From: JAXLVB01 sp046329195
GTDB taxonomy: Bacteria; Bacteroidota; Bacteroidia; Cytophagales; Spirosomataceae
Assembly (NCBI GenBank): GCA_046329195.1
Contig: JAXLVB010000001.1
Location: forward strand, 744,001 to 808,000
Direction of reading: 5' to 3'
DNA: 64,000 nt
The notes beneath the pieces were generated by a model, which was not told the origin of the DNA, did no database searches, and saw only the letters and a program-made list of their open reading frames with translations. Shown piece by piece: positions 34,015 to 43,500 of this stretch. The position numbers and the translations under genes are program-made. Positions within the stretch are counted from its first letter, which is position 1. The number at the start of each line of letters is the position of its first letter.

Positions 34015-34938
34015 ATGGAAGATTATAATAAAATTATTGAATCGCTCGGTGTAAAGTATATCAAAGCACGTAATATTCGGATTCTTCAACCCATCCGAAT
34101 TAAGAATTTTTATGACGTTGAAAACTCACTTTTGATTCTTTACGACGGAGAAGTTTCGTTTGGCGATGGCGAAAAAGTAGGTGCCGGTGATATGCTATTT
34201 ATCCCTGGTGGTAAAATGCTGAGCGTCACGTATGGCTCCTCAGAAAAGCCCAAAGTGATTAGCAACGAAGAGTTCATGACGCATCGTGAGCTGTATTTTG
34301 ACTCCGACAAAGAAGTAAGCAACATTGGACAGCTGTCCAATTCGTTTGGCTACGTAGCCTTCGAGGCTAAGGTGTTTGACTCGGTGAATTTCTTCACCTC
34401 GCTCGATGTACCACCTTTTGTGATTAAGGGCGAGCATGAGTTGGCTCATACGATTAATCAAATCTTAGCAGAAGAGCTTTCGGAGATTGCCGGCAAGGGT
34501 CGTGTGCTCAAAATCAAGACCGAAGAGATTGTGATTGGAGTGGTTCGATACATTTTGAAGCACCATTTGTTTGTAGAGCAATTGGCCACAAACAGCACGT
34601 ACTTCAAAGACCCACGCCTCATTGATATTTTTGCGTATATCAAAGACAACATCGGTGGCGATTTGTCAAATAAAGTCTTGGCTAACGTAGCCAACGTTTC
34701 AGAAGATTACGTAGGTCAATATTTCAAGATGCTTACGGGCATTAACCCGCAAGACTACATCGAATACCAACGGATGGAAGCTGCTGTGAGTTTGCTCCGT
34801 ACCTCTAAAAAAAGTATTCGGGCTATTGGTGCAGAAGTTGGCTACAAAGATACCGCATATTTCTGTCGCCGATTCAAGATGATGTTTGGTATTCCGGCAG
34901 GTAAAATGCGCCGTCGAGAATCGCTCATGAATCTATAG
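34015..34938 (+). CDS. AraC family transcriptional regulator
   Basis: A 307-residue protein from ATG 34015 (MEDYNKIIESLGVKYIKARNI). The N-terminal ~90 residues form a cupin-like sensor with DGEVSFGDGEKVGAGDMLFIPGG. The C-terminal ~100 residues are an AraC DNA-binding domain (LIDIFAYIKDNIGGDLSNKVLANVANVSEDYVGQYFKMLTG, IRAIGAEVGYKDTAYFCRRFKMMFG). A TAGTTTTG -7-like box at 33951-33958 supports this start over the longer frame at 33907. The ligand and targets are unknown. Confidence 0.9.
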   Translation: MEDYNKIIESLGVKYIKARNIRILQPIRIKNFYDVENSLLILYDGEVSFGDGEKVGAGDMLFIPGGKMLSVTYGSSEKPKVISNEEFMTHRELYFDSDKEVSNIGQLSNSFGYVAFEAKVFDSVNFFTSLDVPPFVIKGEHELAHTINQILAEELSEIAGKGRVLKIKTEEIVIGVVRYILKHHLFVEQLATNSTYFKDPRLIDIFAYIKDNIGGDLSNKVLANVANVSEDYVGQYFKMLTGINPQDYIEYQRMEAAVSLLRTSKKSIRAIGAEVGYKDTAYFCRRFKMMFGIPAGKMRRRESLMNL

Positions 34939-34970
34939 TTGGTCGAAGCCTCGGGGCTATTCGTCTAAAA

Positions 34971-35003
34971 AGCCCTTGCTGTTCGTGCAGTGAGGGCTTT
35001 TTT
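34971..35003 (+). terminator. Terminator of the AraC gene
   Basis: AGCCCTTGCTG and CAGTGAGGGCT pair over 11 positions (two wobble pairs), with loop TTCGTG and a TTTTTT tail, 33 nt after the stop. Confidence 0.85.
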
Positions 35004-35009
35004 GCTATC

Positions 35010-35068
35010 TTGCACGTTCTATTGTAACAGCTATATTGTGTACAGCCAAGAGGACGTGCAACATTTTT
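35010..35068 (+). terminator. Long structured hairpin with T run, upstream of the BatA-like gene
   Basis: TTGCACGT (35010-35017) pairs with ACGTGCAA (35054-35061). The helix continues inward (T-G, C-G, T-A, mismatch, TTG/CAA) to about 14 pairs, with a small apical stem GCTATA/TACAGC. CATTTTTT follows. It lies only seven bases after the AraC terminator and 131 nt before the next gene. It may be a second terminator or the end of a short RNA. Confidence 0.5.
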
Positions 35069-35192
35069 TGAGTCATAACCGTTATGCTGAGGCAGGGTGA
35101 TGATCGTTGCAAGCGGTCAGATTTCTGGCCAAAAGCCTTGAATATCAAACGTTAACGCCAATTCGGCCTTAACTTACATTATTTGTGTTCTG

Positions 35193-37265
35193 ATGAGTTT
35201 TTTATACCCCACTTTTCTCTTTGGCCTTTTTGCCACTGCCATTCCTGTCATTATTCACCTGTTCAATTTTAGGCGAACCAAGCGTGTGTTTTTTACAAAC
35301 GTTGCCTTTTTGAAGCAGGTTAATACTACCACCAGCTCGTTTCGGAGGCTCAAGCATTTGCTCATTATGGCTACCCGCATGCTTTTCTTGGCGTGCTTGG
35401 CTTTGGCGTTTGCTCAGCCGTTTTTGCCAGCTCGCAATAGCAAAGGCTTTGATAGCTCGGGTATTACGAGTTTTTATTTAGATAATTCGCTTAGTATGCA
35501 AAATGAGGTGGACAACAAACGATACCTTGATTTTGCCGTTACGAAGCTCGAAGAGCTGCTTACCATCTTCAACAACGGTACCAATCTACAACTCGTTACA
35601 AATGATTTTGATAGCCGAGAACACGAACTCAACACTTCTGGACAGTTAAAGGAACGCTTATCGGGTGTAGAGCTTTCGCATTTGGGTCGCTCACTCGACA
35701 ACGTACTTCGCCGTCAGCTTAGCTTGGCAGCCAAGCATAATCCTAATGGGGGTAATCAGCTATTTTGGTTTTCAGATTTCCAGAAAAGTACGGTAGGAGA
35801 CCTGACAAAACTCAAAATAGACTCTACTAATCGGCTCTATTTGGTACCTGTGCAGGCCAAAAACACCCAAAATGTATTTGTGGATTCGGTATGGCTAAGC
35901 ACACCTTTTATTCGAGAAATGCAAAGTAACCGTCTATCGGTACGTCTTCGCAATGGTAGTGACCAACCGATAGACAAGCTGGCTGTACAGTTATATATTG
36001 ACGATAACCAAGTGGCATCGCAAACGGTGAGCTTATCGGCTCGTAATATGGGTGTTACTACTTTTAGCTTTACGGTTCGAGAAAAAGGGTTCCGTCGTGG
36101 GCGTATTTCGTTTGATGACAGCCCTATTACATTTGATAATGACTTCTATTTTGTGCTTAATGCAGCGCCTGTGATACAGGTCCTACACCTTTATGGTCAA
36201 GCTAGTGCCCAGTATGTGCCCAATGTATTTGCAAACGACAGTTTGTTTGCTTTTAGAAGTTATTCGGCTAGTAATGCAGATGTGGGGCAATTCAAAACCG
36301 CAAACCTTATTGTGTTAGAAGGCGTGGAGCAAGTAGAAGGCTCTGTCAAAACCGAATTAGAAACCTTTGTACGCAATGGAGGAAGTTTGGTAGTAGTACC
36401 ACCAAGCCGTCCAACGTTGGTGGCCTATGAGTCGTTTTTGGCTGATTTAGGCGTTCGGGGTCTTGTCCTCAATGGTCGTGCTATCACGCCCCAAGACCTA
36501 CAGCCCTTGGCCGAACCAGCTAAACAAAGTCCGTTCTTCTTTGATATTTTTGAAAATACCACGATTAAAGAAAACCTAGCCATGCCTAATGCCTCGGCGG
36601 TATGGGCATGGCAAACCGTAGGCGATAAGCTATTGACCTTTCGAAACAACCAGTCGTTTTTGTCGGCATCTACCGTTCAGCAAGGCAAATTGTACCTATT
36701 GGCCTCACCACTTGATGCTTCCTTTGGTGAGTTTGCTCGCAATGCTCTCTTTGTGCCGGTGATGTACAAAATTGCAGCCATGAGCGTTCGACAAGAACCT
36801 ACGGCGTATAGTTTTAGAAATAATACCTTTACGCTCGAACTCCCTGCGGCGCCTAATCAAAATGCAGTTTTTAAACTCAAAAAAGAGAAGTTAGAAATAA
36901 TTCCTATTCAGCATCTCAACGGGAATTTATTAACCGTAGAACTACCAAAAAGTAATCAACTTAGTGATAACCAAGAGATTGAATCGGGGTACTATGAGTT
37001 GGTGTTAAACAACAAGACAGAGAAATTGCTAGCTTTCAACCACGACAACAAGGAGTCGTTGATGGATTTTTACTCGCCCGAAGAGCTTAAATCACTATTT
37101 GCTGGGCAAAAAAACGTACAGGTATTTGATAAACTCGACGATGACGGTTTTGTGAAAGAATTTCGAGAGCAAAACATTGGCAAGGCTCTTTGGAAATATT
37201 TTGTGATAGCCGCTTTAGTTTTTCTACTCATCGAAATAGCATTGATTCGCTTTATGAAAGGATAA
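35193..37265 (+). CDS. BatA-like (N-terminal double-transmembrane) protein
   Basis: A 690-residue membrane protein. Two N-terminal helices (FLYPTFLFGLFATAIPVIIHLFNFRRTKRVFFTNVAFLK and LIMATRMLFLACLALAFAQPFL) carry the BatA-type motif. A vWA-like region (SFYLDNSLSMQNEVDNKRYLD) is followed by a large periplasmic part with a glutamine-amidotransferase-like segment (FVRNGGSLVVVPP) and a C-terminal helix (FVIAALVFLLIEIALIRFM). Relatives are part of aerotolerance/BAT-like clusters in Bacteroidota. No other bat genes are adjacent. Function is unproven. Confidence 0.85.
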   Translation: MSFLYPTFLFGLFATAIPVIIHLFNFRRTKRVFFTNVAFLKQVNTTTSSFRRLKHLLIMATRMLFLACLALAFAQPFLPARNSKGFDSSGITSFYLDNSLSMQNEVDNKRYLDFAVTKLEELLTIFNNGTNLQLVTNDFDSREHELNTSGQLKERLSGVELSHLGRSLDNVLRRQLSLAAKHNPNGGNQLFWFSDFQKSTVGDLTKLKIDSTNRLYLVPVQAKNTQNVFVDSVWLSTPFIREMQSNRLSVRLRNGSDQPIDKLAVQLYIDDNQVASQTVSLSARNMGVTTFSFTVREKGFRRGRISFDDSPITFDNDFYFVLNAAPVIQVLHLYGQASAQYVPNVFANDSLFAFRSYSASNADVGQFKTANLIVLEGVEQVEGSVKTELETFVRNGGSLVVVPPSRPTLVAYESFLADLGVRGLVLNGRAITPQDLQPLAEPAKQSPFFFDIFENTTIKENLAMPNASAVWAWQTVGDKLLTFRNNQSFLSASTVQQGKLYLLASPLDASFGEFARNALFVPVMYKIAAMSVRQEPTAYSFRNNTFTLELPAAPNQNAVFKLKKEKLEIIPIQHLNGNLLTVELPKSNQLSDNQEIESGYYELVLNNKTEKLLAFNHDNKESLMDFYSPEELKSLFAGQKNVQVFDKLDDDGFVKEFREQNIGKALWKYFVIAALVFLLIEIALIRFMKG

Positions 37266-37276
37266 CCCTCACTAGG

Positions 37277-37326
37277 TATTCCAAAAGAAAAGGGCGAGAA
37301 TTGTCTCGCCCTTTTCTTTTGGAATA
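37277..37326. terminator. 23-bp perfect hairpin between convergent genes
   Basis: The arms 37277-37299 and 37304-37326 are exact inverse repeats around loop ATTG, containing AAGGGCGAGA/TCTCGCCCTT. T-rich tracts occur in both arms. It serves the BatA-like gene (+) and the NTF2-like gene (-). The perfect 23-bp length is beyond what termination needs. Confidence 0.85.
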
Positions 37327-37363
37327 TATCTATTTTTGTAAGGCAAAAAGAGCCATTGTATCT

Positions 37364-37783
37364 CTAGCGAATCGGCGTGAATTGCACATGAACAACCTTC
37401 CAGACAGCACCACGCTTTAGATAAACCGCTGAATAATAAGCACGTAAATCAAAAGCCGCTCCTTGGATTTGCCCTTTGGCTTTACATGTTCCTCGTACCA
37501 GAGCAACATCGCCTACTATTTTGGTGTCAGCACTTTCGGCTTCGGCAACGTCAAAAGAACCATAACCACCTTTTAGGCCAGTGATAACGGTTTCTTTGTC
37601 GTAGGTATTTCCGTCAAAAGCGACGAGCGAAAATTCAATGTCGGCAAGGTTTTCGAGAGCGCCAGCATCTTCTTCTTGTAGGGCTTTAAAAAAGGTTTTG
37701 TTTTGATCGGCTACATCGTCGGGCTGAACAGTCGTGAAAGCAAATAGCGGTAGCCATAAGGCTAAGAATAGGAGTTTTTTCAT
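37364..37783 (-). CDS. Secreted NTF2-like (DUF4440-type) protein
   Basis: A 139-residue protein with a signal peptide (MKKLLFLALWLPLFAFTTVQ) and an NTF2-like cone-shaped domain: NKTFFKALQEEDAGALENLADIEFSLVAFDG, VALVRGTCKAKG, AYYSAVYLKRGAVWKVVHVQFTPIR. Such proteins are small periplasmic binding or enzyme-like folds without a general function. It is monocistronic, flanked by hairpins at 37277 and 37823. Confidence 0.85.
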   Translation of the reverse strand: MKKLLFLALWLPLFAFTTVQPDDVADQNKTFFKALQEEDAGALENLADIEFSLVAFDGNTYDKETVITGLKGGYGSFDVAEAESADTKIVGDVALVRGTCKAKGQIQGAAFDLRAYYSAVYLKRGAVWKVVHVQFTPIR

Positions 37784-37822
37784 TGGTTTAGTTTAGATAG
37801 ATGAAATACATCCCTAAAAATA

Positions 37823-37867
37823 CAAAAGATTCATGGTTTTGTTTTATCAACAACCATGAATCTTTTG
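37823..37867 (-). terminator. Terminator after the RND adaptor gene
   Basis: CAAAAGATTCATGGTT and its exact complement form a 16-bp stem with a 13-nt loop, 27 nt after the adaptor stop. On the minus strand the second arm ends in AATCTTTTG and AT-rich sequence follows. Confidence 0.75.
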
Positions 37868-37893
37868 CTTGCTAATTACAGACCAATGTCCGA

Positions 37894-39042
37894 TTAATTT
37901 CTTATGCCCTTTATCTCCACCTCGCCGTCGGGTTTTACTTGCAAAATACCTACGGTTATTACGGTATCACCCGAAGTAAGCCCCTTTTTGATTTCTACTT
38001 CTTTGTCGCCCCGAATACCCAGTTCTACCGCTTGTGGAACCGACTTCCCCCCTTTTACTAGGAATACCTTATGCCCGTTTACGTCAGGAATGATGGCTTC
38101 CGTCGGAACCACAATAGCATTACCCTTGGTGCCCATAATGAGCTCGATACGGGCAAAAGAGCCGGGAATCAGCGCACGATTGCCGTTAGGACTAGTGGCT
38201 CTTAGTTGAAGCGTACGAGTTTGGGGGTCAATTTTGGGGTCAATGGCATAGACGGTTCCTGTAAACACCGACTCAGAGTTCTCAACGTTAAACTGAATTT
38301 TACTTCCTTTCCGAATCAAGGGCGCATATTTGGCCGGAATCGCAAAGTCTAGTTTGGCAGGATTGAGGTTGGTCAAGTTGGCGATACGGGTTGAGGGTGA
38401 AATATAACTTCCTTCGCTCACATATCTTAGACCAATGGTGCCATCAAACGGCGCTTTCAAAATAGTTTTGCTTAATTGGGCTTTGATATTTTCGATATCG
38501 GCTTGAAGGGTATTCACACTTGTTACAGCAACATCGTACTCTCGCTGGCTAATCGCCTCTTTTTCCAGAAGTTTCTTTTGGCGATATTCATTTTCTTCGG
38601 CCAATTTCTTGCTGTATTCGAGCTTTTTGAGCTGCGCCTGGAGGTCTTCATCAAAAATCTTGAGCAAAACAGTCCCTTTCTTCACATAATCGCCTTCTCG
38701 TAGTGATAATTGAACGATTCGCCCCGAAATCTCTGAGCGAAGTTCTACTTCCTCATTGGCCAAAATTGTACCTGTTGACTTAATCACATCGTTGAGAGGC
38801 TGGGGTTTTACCACTACCACGCTCACCGCCGTTTTGCCACCGCTGCCATTTGGTTTGGCGCCGGGCGCTCCACTCCCACTAGTAGCGTTTCCGCCACCTC
38901 CCACACTCGCCGCATTGCCTGCGCCCTTACCATCTTTTCCTTCGGAAGAAGCCAATGCTTTTTTGATACGAGGATAAAACGCAATGCCCAAAATAATGAC
39001 TAAAATAAGTAGGGTTAAGGTTGTTTTAAGGGCTTTTGACAT
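37894..39042 (-). CDS. RND efflux pump periplasmic adaptor (membrane fusion protein)
   Basis: A 382-residue adaptor. It has an N-terminal membrane anchor (TTLTLLILVIILGIAFYP), a Gly/Ala/Ser-rich linker (about residues 35-70) and a lipoyl/barrel-sandwich half-motif (LRSEISGRIVQLSLREGDYVKKGTVLLKI). A coiled-coil hairpin (about 110-160), the second lipoyl half (ILKAPFDGTIGLRYVSEGSYISP) and a beta-barrel domain follow. It bridges an RND permease to the outer-membrane channel. No permease is adjacent, and the nearest is 15 kb away on the same strand. Confidence 0.94.
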   Translation of the reverse strand: MSKALKTTLTLLILVIILGIAFYPRIKKALASSEGKDGKGAGNAASVGGGGNATSGSGAPGAKPNGSGGKTAVSVVVVKPQPLNDVIKSTGTILANEEVELRSEISGRIVQLSLREGDYVKKGTVLLKIFDEDLQAQLKKLEYSKKLAEENEYRQKKLLEKEAISQREYDVAVTSVNTLQADIENIKAQLSKTILKAPFDGTIGLRYVSEGSYISPSTRIANLTNLNPAKLDFAIPAKYAPLIRKGSKIQFNVENSESVFTGTVYAIDPKIDPQTRTLQLRATSPNGNRALIPGSFARIELIMGTKGNAIVVPTEAIIPDVNGHKVFLVKGGKSVPQAVELGIRGDKEVEIKKGLTSGDTVITVGILQVKPDGEVEIKGIRN

Positions 39043-39095
39043 GAGAATAAGAATAGGTTTTACAAAACAAAGAACGCTGGATATTTATCAAACAC

Positions 39096-39120
39096 AAAAC
39101 CCCTGCGATAAAGGCAGGGG
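39096..39120 (-). terminator. Terminator of the second SusCD operon
   Basis: CCCCTGC and GCAGGGG form a 7-bp GC-rich stem with loop GATAAAG. TTTTGTGTTTG follows on the minus strand, downstream of the susD-like gene at 39155. Confidence 0.8.
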
Positions 39121-39154
39121 CTTTGCGGATATAATCCCAAAATCTGACAACAAC

Positions 39155-40555
39155 TTAGTAGCCTGTATTTTGTACCATGCTTGTGTTAGCATCCAACTCT
39201 ACTTGAGGAATCGGAGCGATACGCTTATTGTCAGTAATGGTGATAGTACGGGCTGCGGCTGGGTATTGAGTAGAGCGCTTAATATCACGACCTAAGCGGG
39301 TCAAGTCTGGATAACGGTCACCTTCAAAAGCCAACTCCTTACGACGCTCTGTGATGATAGCCTCAAGCAAATCAGTACCTTTTACGGTAAGTGCCGCAGC
39401 CGATGGGTCACGACGCTGTACGATTTGGTTCAGGTATTTAAGGGCGTTGGTTTCGTCATTTGTACGAGCCGACGCTTCAGCCAGAATCAAAATTACATCG
39501 GCCAAACGCAATACTTTTCCGTCGTCTTTTTCAGATGAGTTGCTGGTTTGTTGGTATTTGTTTACGATGAAAACGCTTTCACCTGCTCTGGTACCTGTCA
39601 CTAACAAATTACGACGAACGTCTGTTGCTGAGTATAGGTCGTACAATTCTTTGGTACAAAGGCCGTCGCCATAACCTTTTTGGTCGTACATGTTAGAAAG
39701 CGCATCAAAACCTACGTTACCCACACCGTCTGCTGATACTTCAAAAATCGTTTCCAATTTGGCCGAAGTAAGCGCAGCATTGCCCCAATAAGCAGCAAAG
39801 CCTGTCGAAGTAGCCAAGGTGTAACCGCCTTTATCTACCACGTCTTGTGCAGCCGCTTTGGCGCCAGCATAATCACCTTTATACAATAATACTTTAGCTA
39901 ACAATGCTTTAGCCACGTACTTTGTAACAAACGAAGAGTTTTTGGTAGTATTGGTCATCAGGTCAAAGGCTTGGTTCAAGTCTTTCACCATTTGGTCATA
40001 TACTTCCGAAACTTTGTTACGAGACGGCTTCAAGTTCGGGTCAAAGGTCAACACTAACGGAACGCCGGGTGCATCGGCAGCCAACGTGTACGGTTTGCCA
40101 AACCATTTTATCAATTCAAAGTACATCAACGCACGTACCGTAAGGGCTTCGCCTTTGAGCTGTTTTACGCCGTCTGTATCAGTAATGTTTGAGTTGATGA
40201 TGTTGTTGGCACGCAAGATAACTGCATAAGCCTGTGTCCATAAACCACTGATATCGGCATTCTGAGCATTTACTGAGTAGTTAAACTGGGCTAAGTAACG
40301 ACCTGAGTTAGAAGCCGAAAGATATACGTTGTCGGCCAATAAGTCGCCCATAAATGGAATACCTCTCAAGAACAAGTTTGAGTTACGCATCCCTTGGTAC
40401 ATCCCGTTAGCTGCTGCCGACAAATCGCTTTCTGTTTTAAGCGCATCGGCTGGAGGCAAGCTAGTGTAGGGTTTCCGATCAAAAAATTCGTCTTGGCAAG
40501 CACCTAACGTCAAGAGGCTTCCAAGCGCTAGGGTTTTAAGAAATGTATGTTTCAT
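39155..40555 (-). CDS. RagB/SusD family outer-membrane lipoprotein (locus 2)
   Basis: A 466-residue SusD homolog. It has a lipobox signal (LALGSLLTLGACQDEFFDRKP), helical TPR-like repeats (LKGEALTVRALMYFELIKWFGKPY, AKALLAKVLLYKGDYAGAKAAAQDVV) and the C-terminal LRLADVILILAEASAR ... ERRKELAFEGDRYPDLTRLG ... IPQVELDANTSMVQNTGY. It forms the lid over its SusC partner and captures oligomers at the cell surface. It lies 27 nt behind the susC-like gene. No glycosidase or peptidase is present in the locus, so the substrate is unknown. Confidence 0.94.
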   Translation of the reverse strand: MKHTFLKTLALGSLLTLGACQDEFFDRKPYTSLPPADALKTESDLSAAANGMYQGMRNSNLFLRGIPFMGDLLADNVYLSASNSGRYLAQFNYSVNAQNADISGLWTQAYAVILRANNIINSNITDTDGVKQLKGEALTVRALMYFELIKWFGKPYTLAADAPGVPLVLTFDPNLKPSRNKVSEVYDQMVKDLNQAFDLMTNTTKNSSFVTKYVAKALLAKVLLYKGDYAGAKAAAQDVVDKGGYTLATSTGFAAYWGNAALTSAKLETIFEVSADGVGNVGFDALSNMYDQKGYGDGLCTKELYDLYSATDVRRNLLVTGTRAGESVFIVNKYQQTSNSSEKDDGKVLRLADVILILAEASARTNDETNALKYLNQIVQRRDPSAAALTVKGTDLLEAIITERRKELAFEGDRYPDLTRLGRDIKRSTQYPAAARTITITDNKRIAPIPQVELDANTSMVQNTGY

Positions 40556-40582
40556 AAGAGTATGTCTTTGTGCTTGTCGTTA

Positions 40583-43500
40583 TTAGAAACCAATGTTTAA
40601 ACCAAATGAAAGAGTTTTGCTCAAGAAAATGTTCAAGTTGGTTTGGCCTGCAATACCAACCTCTGGGTCGAAATACAAGTTCTCGTCCATTGTTTTGGTC
40701 CACAAGTTTGTTCCACGAGCATACACAGACATCGTGTTGAGCTTGAGGGTCTTGAGCACGGTCTTAGGCAACTCATACCGTACTACTACGTTACGCAAGC
40801 GAATGAAACCACCATCGTACAGGTAGCGAGTAGAGGCAGAATACGACAAGTTAGAGTTGTTATAGATATACTTTGGCACATCGGTGATGTCGCCTGGGTT
40901 TTGCCAACGCTGAAGTTGTTTTTTGTACTTGTTGAAGCTTGGGTTGAAGCCATCGCCAATCAAGTAAGCAGCCCAAGTATCTTGTACTTTGTTACCGAAG
41001 TTGAAGTAGAACTGGAACTCAAGCGATAAGCCTTTGTAACGAAGTGTGTTGGTAAGACCACCAAACGACTTAGGAGTAGCCGAACCACTTGTTACGATAC
41101 GCTGAGCTGCGTTGTAGTTGGTAGTGGTAGTGCGGTCAAACGTGCCATCTGTGTTTTGGGTATTCAAATACCAAAGTGGGTTACCTGTTTGTGGGTCAAC
41201 ACCAGCCCACTCACGGAGGTAGAAGGTCTGATAATCAAGACCTACACGACGAATGAACGAACCCGACAAGATGTCTTGGTTTTGGAACAAAGCTGTAATC
41301 TTGTTTTTGTTAACGGCAATATTGAAGTTAATATCCCAAGAAAAATCTTTAGCTTTCACTGGCGATGCATTGATGGTCAACTCAAATCCTTTATTTTCCA
41401 TGGCACCAATGTTAGCAGTTTGGCTTGAAAAACCGCTGGTACGTGAAAGAGGTACATCTAGCAACAAGTTTGAGGTTTGACGATTGTAGTAGTCAAACGA
41501 AACATTGATACGGTCTTTCAACAAGCCAGCGTCAATACCTACGTTGAATGGCTTGCTTAATTCCCAAGTCAAATCAGCGTTACCAATGTTGTTAGGCGCA
41601 GAGCCTGGCACTTGGTTATAGTTGAAGCCATAACCATAGGTTGCTCTCCAAGCATAGTTACCAATACCACCGTTACCGTTCACACCATACGAAGCTCTTA
41701 GTTTAAGAGCACTCACTACTGAGTTGTTTTGTAAGAATGCTTCTTGGTCAATGTTCCAAGCTGCACCTACTGACCAGAAGTTACCTGTACGGTTGTTGAT
41801 ACCAAAGCGAGATGACTTATCTTGACGGGCACTACCTGTCAATGAATACTTGTTTTTGTAGTTGAATGCTACGTTTGAATACGCAGAGGCAAACGAGTAG
41901 TCAGAACCTGAAGCCGAAGCCGTTTTAGGAGTAGAAGCTACCACTGGATAAATCAAATCGGTACTTGAAGGGAAACCTTCGCTATAGACATTTGAGAAGT
42001 ACGTTTTTGACAACTGGGCTTCGTAACCGACTTTCACATCAGCAGTGAAATCTTTTGCTTCGTTCAAGTAGATACGGTAGTCAGCTTGGTTGGTCCAAGT
42101 CCAGTTGAAGAAACGAGTGTAGTCTGCAAACGCTCCACCACCTGTGTTACGGCCATCGCCGAATTGTGGGTTACGGTAGTAGTTTTCTTCGATTGCGTTG
42201 AAGTCAATACCGTATTTAGTGCTCAAGGTCAAGTTTTTGATAGGGCGATACTCAGCACCCATACCAGCCAAGCCTTTCAAGCTGAAGTATTTGTTTTTGT
42301 TAACAGCCACCAATGCCACTGGGTTGTAGATGTTAGCAAACGTAGTAGTTGACACATCAAACGAACCGTCTGGGTTGTAAATCCGTTGCGTTGGGCGCAA
42401 GAAATACGCCGAAAGTACTGGGTTTGCAAAGGCACCACCGTTGTTGGGGGTCAGCTGATTACTACCCGATACGTTTACGTTGAGGCTAAACGAAAGTTTC
42501 TCTGACGCATTGTGACGGATGTTGGCATTGCCTGAGATACGGTCAAACTGTGAACCGATAACGGTAGCTTGCTCTTTGTAATAACCACCTGACATAAAGA
42601 AGGTAGTTTTGTTATCGCCACCTTGTGCTTGCAAGCTGTAGTTTTGGTATTGACCTGTGCGAGTTACTGCCGAAAGCCAATCTACGTCGTCGGTATTGCT
42701 GGCACCCAAGGCATTGAGGGTGTTGGTAATAGTAGCAGCAGAAGCCCCTGCGTTTTTCAAGCCTTCTTCTGTCAGCGACAGGTATTCTGAACGATTAAGG
42801 GGTTTGGCCAGATTCGGAATAGACAGGTTATTAGTACCGTATTCGGCATTGGCCGAGAACTGTGTTTTACCAGCTTTTCCTTTTTTAGTAGTAATCAAGA
42901 TTACCCCGTTGGCACCACGTGAACCATAGATAGAGGTAGAAGCCGCATCTTTCAACACAACCATCTCCTCGATGTCGTTAGGGTTCAAACCAGCCAAAGT
43001 ACTTGATGAGGTTGTACGGTTCGAGAAATCACCAGCGTTTACAACAATACCGTCAATTACGTACAAAGGTTCGGCACTAGCGTTGATAGAGCCAATACCC
43101 CGAATCCGTACCTGCTGGAAAGCACCCGGCTGACCTGTAGTGGCCACGGTTTGTAAACCTGCCACTTGTCCTTGCAAAGCACCTACCGCCGAAGAAAACG
43201 GACGGTTTTCTATACCTTTGCTTTTGAGTTCGCCACGAGCACCCGTGAAGCTTTTCTTTTCGTACTGGCCATACCCTGCCGTAATGGTTACTTCTTGTAG
43301 GGTTTTGGCATCAGGCTTAAGCGATACGTCAATTACTGACTTGGCACCTACCGTTACTTGTTGAGTTTCAAAGCCAATGTAGCTAAACAACAACACGGCG
43401 TTGTTAGGCACACTAATCTTGTACACCCCGTTGGCATCAGTTTGTGCCCCTTTGGTTGAACCTTTGATAGCCACACTCACGCCCGGAAGCGGTGAACTAT

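Noticed and set aside
35084..35155. 23-codon frame between the 35010 hairpin and the BatA-like gene, considered as a leader peptide
   Set aside because: No codon run, no following terminator and no competing helix could be found.
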